DNA of 64,000 nt from Finegoldia magna ATCC 53516 (GCF_000159695.1 NZ_CM000955.1:1065473-1129472), one strand, 5' to 3'; counted from the first letter of the stretch, positions 1 through 8,489 are shown. Notes: generated by a model not told the origin, from the letters alone. Numbers and translations: made by a program.

Positions 1-270
1 AATTGGCGCATTCAAATCTCCTGACAATGGCGAACCACTAAGAGCATCTGCAAAGTTTTCTCCTGAAGCAAGGATTAATTTTTCTGCGTTTTTCGCAAAT
101 TTTGTAGCAATAGTTGCAGAAGTATCGTATCTGTTCATACCTGCTATTCTCTCGATGTTCACATCTTTTTTTACATCATCAGCAAAAGATAATGAACCTG
201 CCAACAAAGATGATCCAGTAATTGCAAACATTAATATAGCTGCCGTTACTTTCTTCAAATTCTTGTTCAT
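1..270 (-). CDS. Cell-wall-binding repeat 2 (CWB2) surface protein, 5' part only
   Basis: The gene starts at an ATG at 268-270 after a purine-rich ribosome binding site and runs off the left edge, so only about 90 residues are visible. It begins with a Sec signal peptide (MNKNLKK, then a hydrophobic stretch ending near SLSFADD). The first CWB2 repeat follows, with the family signatures ERIAGMNRYDTSATIA and ILASGENFADALSG. CWB2 modules (PF04122) bind anionic wall polymers and hold proteins on the surface of clostridia and related cocci. The effector part lies outside the window. Its start closely resembles the two complete CWB2 proteins near 38 and 41 kb. Confidence 0.85.
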   Translation of the reverse strand, partial: MNKNLKKVTAAILMFAITGSSLLAGSLSFADDVKKDVNIERIAGMNRYDTSATIATKFAKNAEKLILASGENFADALSGSPLSGDLNAPI

Positions 271-479
271 GATTTCTCCTTCCAAAATTGAAATTAATAT
301 AAAGGGATAGTAAGACTCTCATCCTATCTCTTAACTGTATTTTACTACTAAGTTTGTCTTTAATCAATAACTATTTTTATTCTAAAATAAATTCACAAAA
401 CAATGTGATTTCCATTAAATAATTGGTATAATTAAATTGGAAGAAAACGAATCTTCACTACATAAATTAGGAGCTAAAA

Positions 480-1433
480 ATGAAACTAAAAAATTTGTTT
501 AAAATGTTGGCTATTGCACTATTGATTTGTTTGAGTGTGCAAGTAAGTAGCTATGCAATGGATGATCCAGAATATGATCCTGAATTGTATAATGCCGCTT
601 TTGATGGAATGCCCACGGGAATTTATAACAAGGACGGAGTTCTTGTCGACCCATATGACGGCTCAATTATTAAAGAAAGAAATACATGGATAAAATTTGG
701 TGATAATACTCAGAAATACGAAGATATAGCTGGAAATATGCAAAAACAAGATGAGTATGGGAATAACGCGTTGAATTACGTTCGTTGGATAAACAGCGAC
801 GGCACGATAAATAAAACAAAAAGATACGACGATGTAAAAAAGAGAACAGAAAGCGGAGTAATCAGATTCATAATCAAAAAGAATCCCGCAAATAAGAATA
901 ATGTAATAGTTATTTTGAGAAATCTAAATACAGGTGAAACTCGTAAAACAGTTGTCCCTTATGGCAAGAAAAAAGAAAGAGCATTGGACTTTGCAGATTA
1001 TAAAATCGAAAAAATGTATCAAGAAGGTGTCAATAACGAAGAATTTATTATAACACCAGAAATTAATGAATTTTCATTAAATCAAGACAATGTAATTAAC
1101 CACGATCACGACATCTACCTCACTGTAGCTGAAAACAAACAATACAAAGAAGAACAAAAAAGAAAACAAGAGGAAGAAAAGAAGAAAAAAGAAGAAGAAC
1201 AAAAAAGAAAACAAGAAGAAGAGAAAAAGAAAGCCGAAGAAAAACGCCAAAAAGAAGAACAATTAAAAAAAGAGAACGAAGAAAAACAAAGAAAATACGA
1301 AGAAAAACTCGCCCAACAAAAACTTGAAAAAGAACAACAAAAAACCAAGCAAAAACGAATCACAATCGCCGTTGTTGTCGCTTCCATTATTTTAATAGCC
1401 GCAGGTTTCGTATTGTATAAGAAAAGAAGATAG
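480..1433 (+). CDS. Secreted, membrane-anchored coiled-coil protein of unknown function
   Basis: 317 residues. An N-terminal signal peptide (residues 1-27, cleavage near SYAMDD) is followed by an acidic globular region (about 28-215) that I do not recognise. Next comes a long Lys/Glu/Gln-rich segment (about 220-290) that should form a charged coiled coil. The protein ends in one transmembrane helix (about 293-312) and a short KKRR tail. No LPXTG sortase motif is visible, so the helix plus positive tail is the likely anchor, with the coiled coil projecting through the wall. The RBS TAGGAG lies just upstream of the ATG. The stop codon lies inside a terminator hairpin that has been split by an insertion sequence. 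Antisense open frames over the K/E/Q region are composition artefacts. Confidence 0.7.
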   Translation: MKLKNLFKMLAIALLICLSVQVSSYAMDDPEYDPELYNAAFDGMPTGIYNKDGVLVDPYDGSIIKERNTWIKFGDNTQKYEDIAGNMQKQDEYGNNALNYVRWINSDGTINKTKRYDDVKKRTESGVIRFIIKKNPANKNNVIVILRNLNTGETRKTVVPYGKKKERALDFADYKIEKMYQEGVNNEEFIITPEINEFSLNQDNVINHDHDIYLTVAENKQYKEEQKRKQEEEKKKKEEEQKRKQEEEKKKAEEKRQKEEQLKKENEEKQRKYEEKLAQQKLEKEQQKTKQKRITIAVVVASIILIAAGFVLYKKRR

Positions 1434-1446
1434 AGCCGTGCAATTT
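1431..1446 (+). terminator. Left half of a terminator hairpin split by an IS3-family element
   Basis: TAGAGCC(G)TGCA at 1431-1442 is complementary to TGCAGGCTCTA at 4509-4519. Joining the two flanks at the TTT target duplication rebuilds a stem-loop (TAGAGCC-G-TGCA / ATT / TGCA-GGCTCTA) followed by a T-rich tract. It lies between the convergent ends of the coiled-coil gene and pstB, so it was probably a shared bidirectional terminator. Confidence 0.65.
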
Positions 1447-1556
1447 TGACCTGAACCCGTAAACACGGAATAATTTATTAATATTTTAAGCGGAATGTAA
1501 TCTGTACATAACAGGGGACATTCCGTTTAATTTTGGGGTATGTGAAAAGTTTTGTG

Positions 1557-1598
1557 TATCAGCTCCTCCTGATAGGTTGTGAGCTGATATTTTTTTGA
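1557..1598 (+). terminator. Inward-facing hairpin terminator at the left end of the IS256 element
   Basis: ATCAGCTC and GAGCTGAT form a stem followed by a run of T on the plus strand. It would stop transcripts entering the element from the left. A second perfect hairpin (CTGGTC-GTCA-GACCAG, about 1753-1768) lies further inside the 3' non-coding part. Confidence 0.5.
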
Positions 1599-1827
1599 TT
1601 TTTAAAAAATATACTTTTATTACTAAAATCTGAAAGTTCAGATATTTGTAACCTAATTTTGGCACAATTAAACTAAAAGGTCAAGATTTTTCTAAAAATC
1701 TCCCTTTTTGCCTAATTGTATTTCTTAAAAATTTGAAGATTTCTGTCAAGAGCTGGTCGTCAGACCAGGGCTATACCTTTACTCTTGATTGAATGATTCA
1801 AATTTTTTATTATCTTTATGGCAAAAT

Positions 1828-3042
1828 TTAGATTCTGCCTTCAAAAAATATTGATAGTTGTGACAATATTTGATCCCATCCTCTTATTCTACTCGTCCAT
1901 TTACTTGAAGCATCTACCATCGCTAGATACAAGCTTTTTTGTAGGGCGTAGTCACTTGGAAATATTGTTTTGTTTTTTGTTACTTTTCTAAGTTGTCTAT
2001 TAAAGTTTTCTATGCTATTTGTTGTATATATTAGTTTTCTTATTCCTTCTGGATATTTGAAATATGTTGATAATTCAGCCCAGTTATTTCTCCATGAATT
2101 TACACACATTGGGTATTTTTTGCCCCATTTTTCTTCAAATATATCTAGATTACTTAGTGCTAGTTCTTCTGTTGATGCTTTGTATACTGTTTTTAAGTCT
2201 TTCATTAGCTCTTTTATATCTCTATATGATACGAATTTTGTTGAATTTCTTATTTGATGAATTATGCATTTTTGAATTTCTGTTTTTGGATATACACTTT
2301 CTATTGCTTGGCTAAATCCTGATAAATTATCTGTTGAGACTATTAATATATCTTCTAATCCTCGTTCTTTTAATTGATTTAATACCAATAGCCAGTATTT
2401 ACTTGATTCATTTTCTCCTACCCACATTCCAAGTATTTCTTTGTATCCTTCTGTATTGTATCCTAGTGCTATATATACTGCTTTTTTTACTACTATGTTA
2501 TTTTCTCTTACATGATAGTGTATTGCATCTAAAAATACAAATGGATATACTTTTTCTAATGGTCTATTTTGCCATTCTTCAATAGTTGGTAGTATTTTAT
2601 TTGTTATTTTGCTTACCATGGATTCTGATATTCCAAATCCATAGATTTCTTTTATGTGTGTTGATATGTCTCTTGTTGTCATTCCTTTTGCATACATAGA
2701 TATTATTTGGTTTTCTATGTTTGATATGTCTTTTTGATATTTTTTCAATGCTTGTGGCTCAAAGGATCCTTCTCTGTCTCGTGGGATGTTTAGGTCTATG
2801 TTTCCGTATGATGATTTAACTGTTTTTTTACTTGATCCATTTCTTGTGTTTAATGACAGTGGTTTTTCACCATATTCATAATCTAGATGTTCATCTAACT
2901 CTGCTTTTAACATTTGTTCCATTGTGTCTCCTAGAAGATCTTTCAAAGCTTCTTGTAAATCTTGTACTGTTTCTGGTTGATATTCTTCAATTAACATCTT
3001 GGATATTTTGTTGAGTCTAGTTTCTGGTCTTTTTCTTGGCAT
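1828..3042 (-). CDS. IS256-family (Transposase_mut) transposase
   Basis: 404 residues, full length for the family. It starts at an ATG at 3040-3042 with the strong RBS AGGAGG. The DDE-type catalytic residues sit in VFLDAIHYHV, VSTDNLSGF and TNSIENFNRQLRK. The N-terminal part is the usual DNA-binding region, with a helix-turn-helix around MTTRDISTHIKEIYG. The protein catalyses copy-out transposition of its own element. The reading frame is intact and the target duplication is perfect, so the copy may still be active and fairly recent. Confidence 0.93.
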   Translation of the reverse strand: MPRKRPETRLNKISKMLIEEYQPETVQDLQEALKDLLGDTMEQMLKAELDEHLDYEYGEKPLSLNTRNGSSKKTVKSSYGNIDLNIPRDREGSFEPQALKKYQKDISNIENQIISMYAKGMTTRDISTHIKEIYGFGISESMVSKITNKILPTIEEWQNRPLEKVYPFVFLDAIHYHVRENNIVVKKAVYIALGYNTEGYKEILGMWVGENESSKYWLLVLNQLKERGLEDILIVSTDNLSGFSQAIESVYPKTEIQKCIIHQIRNSTKFVSYRDIKELMKDLKTVYKASTEELALSNLDIFEEKWGKKYPMCVNSWRNNWAELSTYFKYPEGIRKLIYTTNSIENFNRQLRKVTKNKTIFPSDYALQKSLYLAMVDASSKWTSRIRGWDQILSQLSIFFEGRI

Positions 3043-3047
3043 TTTAA

Positions 3048-3080
3048 AATCCTCCTGATTACTATTATATCAGGAGGATT
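3048..3080 (-). promoter_or_regulatory. Hairpin around the IS256 transposase promoter and RBS
   Basis: A perfect 12-bp inverted repeat (AATCCTCCTGAT / ATCAGGAGGATT) contains the transposase RBS in its 3' arm and a TATAAT -10 box at the loop side. A transcript read in from outside would fold and bury the RBS. A transcript starting at the internal promoter lacks the 5' arm and leaves the RBS free. This is a known way for insertion sequences to avoid activation by impinging transcription. The assignment is inferred from sequence. Confidence 0.55.
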
Positions 3081-3921
3081 CTATACACAAACTATTTCAC
3101 AGTCTCTAATTTTGTTTTAATTCTATCTTCATTGTACCATTTAATATATTTTTCTATCTCACTTATCAAATGATCATAACTAGTAAAATCCTCTCCATAA
3201 TACATTTCTTGTTTTAATATTCCAAAGAAGTTCTCCATTGGAGAATTGTCTAGACAATTCCCTTTTCTTGACATACTTTGCCTAATATTCATTTTTTCTA
3301 GTTTTTTAGTCCAAGAACTGTGTTGATAATGAAATCCTTGGTCTGAGTGTATAGTTAAATCTTTAATGTCTTTATTTTCTTCTAATGCTTTTTCTAACAT
3401 TGTATTTGTTAATCCTATTGTTGGGTGATTACTTAACGTATAGCTAATTATTTCGCTGTTGTATAGGTCTAATATTGGTGATAGGTAAAGTTTTTCTTCT
3501 TGTCCTTTAATTCTAAATTCTGTTACATCTGTTAGCCATAATTGATTTGGCTTAGTAGCTGTAAACTGTCTTTTTACAATATTATCTGCTACTTTACCTA
3601 TTTGTCCCTTGTATGATGAGTATTTTCTTGATCTATTTTTAAATTTAGTACATAGCAAGGATTCTTCTCTCATTATTCTTAAGACTTTTTTATGATTGAT
3701 ATTAAATCCTTTATTTTTTAATACCATAGTTACTCTTCTATAGCCATATCTACCTTTTGACACTTCTATTATTGTTTTAATTTCATCTTTAACTTCCTTG
3801 TCTTTATCTACTGGATTTTCTAGTTTTATTTTCCATTCATAGTATGATGATTTTAGTAATTTAGCTATTTTTAGCCATTCACTTACTTTACTTTGTGGAT
3901 TTTCTTTTAGAAGTTTGAGGA

Positions 3922-4461
3922 TTATCTTTGTCTTTTCCTTGCTTCTGCTTCCTCTTCCAGTAGCAAGGCTCGTAGCTTTTTTTCGTATATTATCTTCATT
4001 CTGAGAAGTCTATTTTCTTCCCTTAACCTTATTAATTCTTCTTTTTCGGTTTCGTTTATTGGAGTGTTAAGTTTAGACTTATTATTTGTTTTGGTCATGT
4101 CTTTTTTAGGCCTTTCTCTTTTATCTTCTAGCCCAGAAAGACCATGTTCTTGATAAGTTTTCTCCCATCTGCATACCATAGATTCATTTACAAGGTCGAA
4201 GTGCTCTACAGTCTCTCTAAGCGAAGTATTATTGATTTGCCTATATTGTATTACAGATAACTTAAATTCACTAGTGTAATTATTATTTTTTAACTTTTTA
4301 GATAAGTTATCAAATCCTCCAGATTTGTATTTATTTATCCAGTTCCGCATGGTTGAATATGGAATATCATATTTTTTAGCCACACTTTTATGACCCCCTG
4401 TTTTTCCTGATAAATATTCTAGTACTAATTTTATTTTAAATTCTTTTGTGTATTTTGGCAT
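3922..4461 (-). CDS. IS3-family transposase OrfA (HTH protein)
   Basis: 179 residues. It contains two helix-turn-helix units, the first around HKSVAKKYDIPYSTMRNWINKY and a second near SLRETVEHFDLVNESMVCRW. A leucine-zipper-like coiled coil (EEKEELIRLREENRLLRMKI) follows and leads into orfB. OrfA binds the element ends and is the N-terminal part of the OrfAB transposase made by -1 frameshifting. The stop codon at 3922 overlaps the orfB frame. The frame is complete; only orfB is damaged. Confidence 0.9.
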   Translation of the reverse strand: MPKYTKEFKIKLVLEYLSGKTGGHKSVAKKYDIPYSTMRNWINKYKSGGFDNLSKKLKNNNYTSEFKLSVIQYRQINNTSLRETVEHFDLVNESMVCRWEKTYQEHGLSGLEDKRERPKKDMTKTNNKSKLNTPINETEKEELIRLREENRLLRMKIIYEKKLRALLLEEEAEARKRQR

Positions 4462-4506
4462 ACAAAAACCCCTCCATCCGTATTCCGGATTTTGGGGTTC
4501 AGGTCA

Positions 4507-4524
4507 TTTGCAGGCTCTATTTTA
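4507..4524 (-). terminator. Right half of the split terminator, 3' of pstB
   Basis: TTTGCAGGCTCTA followed by TTTTAC directly abuts the pstB stop codon (TAA, complement of 4522-4524). It pairs with the left half at 1431-1442. With the IS3 element in the loop, pstB transcripts now run into the insertion sequence. Confidence 0.6.
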
Positions 4525-5190
4525 CTTTTCAACCAGTTTTTTATCCTCAATATACAAAATCCTATCTGATATTCTTTGTGCTTGGTCTGTATTATGTGTC
4601 GAAATGATAATAGTGTAGTTTTGTGACAAATTTTTCAAAAGATTTTCTATCGCCAATGTGTTTTGCAAATCAAGTGATGAGCAAGGTTCATCAAATATCA
4701 ATATTCTAGGATTTGTTGTGAGCATTCTGGCTATGCAGAGTCTTTGTTTTTGTCCTCCAGAAAGTTTGTTGGCATTCATTTTCAGATTGTCTTTTAATTC
4801 TTCGTACAAGTTCACACTTTTTAGTATTTGTTCTATTTTTGATTTTTTGTCGTAATTTTTGCCTAAAAAATATTCCAATGTATATGTGAGATTTTTTTCA
4901 ATGGACATGTCAAATACTGTGGAATCTTGAAACAGCATTGAGATTTGTCTTCTCAAATCAATCAGTTTGTATTGTGAGATGTCTGTGCCGTCGAATAATA
5001 TTTGTCCCGAATATTGTCCACCATTTTCTATCAAAAATCCGTTCAAACAAGACAAGAATGTCGATTTGCCCGATCCAGAATTTCCCATTATGCTGATTAT
5101 TTCGTTTTCTTCAACGGTCAAATTCACGTTTTGCAATATGTTTTTTTCTTTGTAGGATATGTTTAGGTTATTTATTTGTAATATGCTCAA
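4522..5190 (-). CDS. pstB: Phosphate ABC transporter ATP-binding protein
   Basis: 222 residues, the ATPase of the PstSCAB high-affinity phosphate importer. Visible motifs: Walker A GNSGSGKST, Q-loop LFQDS, signature LSGGQKQRL, Walker B ILIFDEP and the H-loop STH. It is shorter than typical PstB (about 250 residues), and the region after the Q-loop differs from the usual PstB sequence, so PstB is assigned mainly by operon position. The start overlaps the pstA end by 23 bp, which indicates translational coupling. No phoU or phoPR is nearby. An insertion sequence now follows directly downstream. Confidence 0.85.
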   Translation of the reverse strand: MSILQINNLNISYKEKNILQNVNLTVEENEIISIMGNSGSGKSTFLSCLNGFLIENGGQYSGQILFDGTDISQYKLIDLRRQISMLFQDSTVFDMSIEKNLTYTLEYFLGKNYDKKSKIEQILKSVNLYEELKDNLKMNANKLSGGQKQRLCIARMLTTNPRILIFDEPCSSLDLQNTLAIENLLKNLSQNYTIIISTHNTDQAQRISDRILYIEDKKLVEK

Positions 5191-6019
5191 CTATTTTACC
5201 TCCCGAAAATACTAGCACCAAATAAGCTAATATGTGTAGAATTATCAATATCATGATAAGCACAAGCGCCGTCGCATACGCTTTTTCGATTGCGATCGAT
5301 TGGCTAAGTAGCATGTGCAAATGAAAAGGCAGCGCTGTTACTGGCTTGAACAATCCAACGGAATTATTCATGAACACCGCTCCTGTGAGTAGAAGTGGCG
5401 CTGTCGCTCCTATCGCATAACTTCCTGCCAATAGCGAAATCGTGATGATATTTCTAGAAATCATTGGCATCACGAGTTTTCTTATCATGTACGTCTTGTC
5501 AATTCCAAGTGAAAAACTGTCTTTGATTGTGTTTTTGTTGATTTCTGCGATTGATTTTTCGATGTTCACTTCTACAAATGGAAACACAATCAACGAAAGT
5601 GCGATGGATGCTGTGAGTAAACTTTTGGATATATTGAGTGTAACTATGAAAAATCCGTACACAAACATTCCAATAATTATTGAAGGGATGGATGCGATGC
5701 ATTGTATTATTAATGTAATTACTGATTTCAAAAATTCAGATTTGCAATAAAAAACTCTGTAAATCGCACAAAAAACACCCAATAATGTGGAAATTCCCAT
5801 TGCAATTATCATCAACCATAAAGATCCAATTATGCTGGATTTTATTCCTCCCGTAGTTCCAAGAGGAAGTCCTTGAGGATTTTGTGTCAAAAATTCCAAA
5901 TTAACAGACGATATCCCTTTTGATATTAAAAAATAAAAAATCTTGAACACGAAGAAAAACACTACTGCAAATGATAAATACACCCACAATTTAATCAAAA
6001 AATCCTTAAACTTCGTCAT
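5168..6019 (-). CDS. pstA: Phosphate ABC transporter permease PstA
   Basis: 283 residues with about six transmembrane helices and the binding-protein-dependent permease loop that contacts the ATPase (region ISRNIITISLLAGSYAIGATAPLLLTG). Together with PstC it forms the membrane channel for phosphate. It overlaps pstC by 14 bp and pstB by 23 bp, so the three products are probably made in fixed ratio. The sequence runs leftward from MTKFKDFLIKLW. Confidence 0.9.
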   Translation of the reverse strand: MTKFKDFLIKLWVYLSFAVVFFFVFKIFYFLISKGISSVNLEFLTQNPQGLPLGTTGGIKSSIIGSLWLMIIAMGISTLLGVFCAIYRVFYCKSEFLKSVITLIIQCIASIPSIIIGMFVYGFFIVTLNISKSLLTASIALSLIVFPFVEVNIEKSIAEINKNTIKDSFSLGIDKTYMIRKLVMPMISRNIITISLLAGSYAIGATAPLLLTGAVFMNNSVGLFKPVTALPFHLHMLLSQSIAIEKAYATALVLIMILIILHILAYLVLVFSGGKIVEHITNK

Positions 6020-6872
6020 AATTATCAGTCCTCTTTTTAGTCACAAAAAGTATTACATCAAGTATAATCACGAAAACCAAAAGCACGAATGAACTTGCAT
6101 AAAGCGCGTGATAGTGCAGACTTCCCGCTTCACTCATTCCCACTTCAAGTGCAATCAATGAAGCGATAGTCTCTGCTTTTGAGAAAAATTTCGGAAATAT
6201 TGGTGCATTTCCTATCACCATCATCACTGCCATAGTCTCTCCAATTGCTCTTGAAAACGCAAGTACGAAACCACTGAATGCACTTCGTAGACTTTGTTTG
6301 ATCACGATTTTTCTGATGAAATATTCCTTGCTAATTCCAAAACAGTCCGATTGTCTTTTGTATTTTTGTTTTATCTTTTCAAAAGTTTCAGTCAACACCT
6401 CAACAAAATAAGGCAAAATCATTATGGATAATATAACGCTTCCTGCGAATACCGATTCCCCTGCTGCCATTTTAAAGTTTTTCTCAAAGAATTTCACGAT
6501 TACAAACAACCCGAAAAATCCGTAAATAATCGAAGGAATTCCCGCAAGAATTCTGATTATCCAACTCACTAAAGTTTTCACTTTATTGTTTGTGTAAAAC
6601 ACAATCATAAGCGACAATCCGTAGCTAATTGGAAATGAAAATACACAAGCCAACAGTGCAATATAAAAACTTGCCAGAATTATATTGAAAGCTCCGAAAC
6701 TTCCATCCATCGAATCCCACAAATTTCCTAACAAAAACTTATTCACGCTGTATTGTTTGAAAAAAGGAAGTGATTCTTTGAACATAAATCCTATCAGTAT
6801 CAATAATAAAGCTATGGAAAAGAAAGCAAAAATATACACCAAAGTTTTAAATATGTTGTTTTTTGTTCTCAT
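6006..6872 (-). CDS. pstC: Phosphate ABC transporter permease PstC
   Basis: 288 residues with about six transmembrane helices. The permease signature is around RSAFSGFVLAFSRAIGETMA, with the conserved GETMA of PstC proteins. It is the first membrane subunit after pstS and is separated from pstS by a strong palindromic hairpin, so it is probably expressed at a lower level than the binding protein. The start ATG is at 6870-6872 with a GAGGGG-type RBS. Confidence 0.92.
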   Translation of the reverse strand: MRTKNNIFKTLVYIFAFFSIALLLILIGFMFKESLPFFKQYSVNKFLLGNLWDSMDGSFGAFNIILASFYIALLACVFSFPISYGLSLMIVFYTNNKVKTLVSWIIRILAGIPSIIYGFFGLFVIVKFFEKNFKMAAGESVFAGSVILSIMILPYFVEVLTETFEKIKQKYKRQSDCFGISKEYFIRKIVIKQSLRSAFSGFVLAFSRAIGETMAVMMVIGNAPIFPKFFSKAETIASLIALEVGMSEAGSLHYHALYASSFVLLVFVIILDVILFVTKKRTDNYDEV

Positions 6873-6902
6873 AACGACCCCTCAACTTTGCTATTATGTA
6901 CA

Positions 6903-6930
6903 AAAAGCAAAGTGATATCACTTTGCTTTT
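6903..6930 (-). terminator. Perfect 28-bp palindrome between pstS and pstC
   Basis: AAAAGCAAAGTGAT and its exact complement form a 14-bp stem without a loop, ending in TTTTTG on the minus strand. It lies just after the pstS stop. Such hairpins act as partial terminators or 3'-end stabilisers and let the binding protein be made in excess over the permeases. Confidence 0.75.
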
Positions 6931-6934
6931 GAAT

Positions 6935-7888
6935 TTATTTGTTAGGAATGAATCCCATATCTTTTATAGTTTCTTTACCTTCTTTTGAGTTTAGATAATC
7001 TATGAAAAGTTGTTCTGTTTTTGTCAAATCACCGCTCTTCATAATGACTAAAGGTCTTGAAATGTAATATGATTTATTCAAAATATTTTCTTCTGTAGGT
7101 TCAACGCCATCAACTTTCAAAGGAATTAATTTGCCTTTGTTTTGATTTGCGATACCGAATGATGCATATCCTATTGCGTTTGGATTTTCGATAATCTTAG
7201 AAACCAAAGCTCCCATAGTTGGTGCTTGTATTGCATCTTGTCTAACTTTTACATCTTTCATAACTTTCTTTTGGAATACTTCGTGTGCACCACCACTTAA
7301 ATCACGAGTTACAACTACGATATCTTCTTGTGGAAGTGATGGATCGACATCGCTCCATTTTTTGTATTCGCCGGAGAAAATCTTCACAATTTCTTCCTTA
7401 GTTAAGTTACCTTGTTTTGCTGCAATTACATTATTTTTTGGATTAACAGCAAGTGTCAGTGCGTCTAGTCCCAAATTGTATTCTTTGTAATCTTTAACTT
7501 TTTCTTTTTCCTTGTCTTTTACTTCACGCGCTAACATTCCGAAGTTTGCAACGTTGTCCAACACAGCCTTTACCCCTGCGCCAGATCCACCAGCAGACAC
7601 ATAAATTGTTATGTTCTTGTCTGGTAACGAAGAATCAACCTTATCCCAAGTAACATTCTTTTCGATAAAAGTTGTAGAAATCTTACTGATAACAGGCGCT
7701 AAAGTAGATGACCCACTGAAGCTAATTTCGTAATTTTCTTTTGCTTTTGAATCTTCTTTTGATTCTTCCGATTCTGTTTTTTCTTCTGTTTTTTCATTAG
7801 AATTAGTTTTGTCAGAATTATTGGCACATCCTGTAAATCCTATCGCCATAACCATCATCAAAACTAATAATTTGTAAAGCTTTTTCAT
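6935..7888 (-). CDS. pstS: Phosphate-binding lipoprotein
   Basis: 317 residues. The lipoprotein signal peptide ends in the lipobox FTGC (Cys about 21), followed by a Ser/Glu/Lys-rich linker (about 22-50) typical of surface lipoproteins. The mature domain has PstS signatures: FSGSSTLAPV near its start, SAGGSGAGV and RDLSGGAHEVF, which contribute to the anion site. It binds phosphate outside the membrane and hands it to PstCA. The RBS AGGAGG is followed by ATG at 7886-7888. A TATAAT-like -10 box lies at about 7914-7919. No PhoP box was recognised. Confidence 0.92.
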   Translation of the reverse strand: MKKLYKLLVLMMVMAIGFTGCANNSDKTNSNEKTEEKTESEESKEDSKAKENYEISFSGSSTLAPVISKISTTFIEKNVTWDKVDSSLPDKNITIYVSAGGSGAGVKAVLDNVANFGMLAREVKDKEKEKVKDYKEYNLGLDALTLAVNPKNNVIAAKQGNLTKEEIVKIFSGEYKKWSDVDPSLPQEDIVVVTRDLSGGAHEVFQKKVMKDVKVRQDAIQAPTMGALVSKIIENPNAIGYASFGIANQNKGKLIPLKVDGVEPTEENILNKSYYISRPLVIMKSGDLTKTEQLFIDYLNSKEGKETIKDMGFIPNK

Positions 7889-7999
7889 ATTAACCTCCTA
7901 AATTTTATAGTTATATTATATCACATAAACTTTATTTTTATTTATATGAAAACGCTATAAATCCCCCATCATTTATTGAAATCTTCTATAATTAAGATT

Positions 8000-8028
8000 T
8001 TGTACGTTGTATTTGATAAGATTATATT
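8000..8028 (+). promoter_or_regulatory. Sigma-A-type promoter of the AhpD-like gene
   Basis: TTGTAC (8000-8005), a 17-bp spacer and TATATT (8023-8028) precede a leader of about 40 bases with the RBS AGGAGG. Confidence 0.55.
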
Positions 8029-8069
8029 AACAAGGCAATGCAAATTGTCGAAAAAATAGGAGGTAATTT

Positions 8070-8396
8070 ATGGATAGTAAAGAAGTATTGGCTGAAAACT
8101 CAAAATTGTTTGGAGAACATTTGCCAGATGTAGCTAAGAATTTCTCTGGTATGTGTGGAGAAATTTTTAAAGACGGAAAATTATCTTTGAAGGAAAAAGA
8201 ATTGATAGCTCTTGCAATCGGAATTACTGTAAAATGCGACGGATGTATCGTTCATCACACTAAAGGATGTATTGATGCAGGTTGTACAATCGAAGAAATC
8301 TCAGAAATGATGGAAGTTTGCGTTGCTATGGGTGGTGGCCCTGCTACAGTTTATGCTGGAAAATCTTTGAGAATTGCTGAAGAATTATTAAAATAA
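8070..8396 (+). CDS. Carboxymuconolactone decarboxylase / AhpD-like small protein
   Basis: 108 residues. The family motif C56-D-G-C59 followed by VHH is present, as in AhpD-type proteins that use the CxxC pair in thiol redox reactions. Many small members in anaerobes have no proven substrate. The RBS AGGAGG sits 7 bases before the ATG. It has its own promoter and a strong terminator, so it is monocistronic. A role in peroxide or disulfide metabolism is inferred from the family. Confidence 0.85.
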   Translation: MDSKEVLAENSKLFGEHLPDVAKNFSGMCGEIFKDGKLSLKEKELIALAIGITVKCDGCIVHHTKGCIDAGCTIEEISEMMEVCVAMGGGPATVYAGKSLRIAEELLK

Positions 8397-8406
8397 TTAC
8401 GATTGA

Positions 8407-8438
8407 CTAGCTGCAAGCCATGTGCAGCTAGTTTTTTT
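8407..8438 (+). terminator. Rho-independent terminator after the AhpD-like gene
   Basis: The stem CTAGCTGCA / TGCAGCTAG with a 7-base loop is followed by seven T. Confidence 0.9.
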
Positions 8439-8489
8439 GGTGGAAATTTTTCTAGTTTTGGAATATGATTATGTTAAAAGGGGGATTTT

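Larger units (their letters stand above)
1536..3106 (-). mobile_element. IS256-family insertion sequence inside IS3 orfB
   Basis: The imperfect terminal inverted repeats are GGGTATGTGAAAAGTTTTGT at 1536 and, inverted, GAGACTGTGAAATAGTTTGT ending at 3106. The 8-bp direct repeat TAATTTTG flanks them (1528-1535 and 3107-3114), the IS256-family duplication length. The element is 1571 bp with one transposase gene on the minus strand and an unusually long (about 290-bp) non-coding 3' part. Because it splits orfB, it arrived after the IS3 element. Confidence 0.92.
1486..3930 (-). pseudogene. IS3-family transposase orfB, interrupted by IS256 insertion
   Basis: The orfB frame is open from its overlap with orfA near 3930 to 3092, where IS256 sequence adds an early stop. 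It carries the DDE catalytic core: LWLTDVTEF, HSDQGFHYQ and SPMENFFGILKQE. The last intact part reads NEDRIKTKL. Across the IS256 insertion the frame resumes at 1535-1486 as NGMSPVMYRLHSA followed by TAA, the normal end of IS3 orfB. Only about 13 C-terminal residues are displaced. OrfB is normally made as an OrfAB fusion by -1 frameshifting. Here the orfA and orfB frames are in -1 relation around GGAAAAGA near 3935. The displaced tail may or may not abolish activity. Confidence 0.85.
1447..4506 (-). mobile_element. IS3-family insertion sequence, interrupted by an IS256-family element
   Basis: The ends are TGACCTGAACCC at 1447-1458 and the inverted match GGGGTTCAGGTCA at 4494-4506, giving canonical TG...CA termini. 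A 3-bp TTT repeat (1444-1446 and 4507-4509) fits the IS3-family target duplication. Removing the inner element and its 8-bp duplication leaves 1481 bp, normal for the family. Gene content is orfA plus a broken orfB on the minus strand. The element inserted in the loop of a terminator hairpin. Confidence 0.85.

Noticed and set aside
1077..1387. Long open frames on the minus strand opposite the K/E/Q-rich part of the coiled-coil gene
   Set aside because: They encode only Phe/Leu/Ser-rich strings produced by the codon bias of the true gene, with no RBS or known motif.
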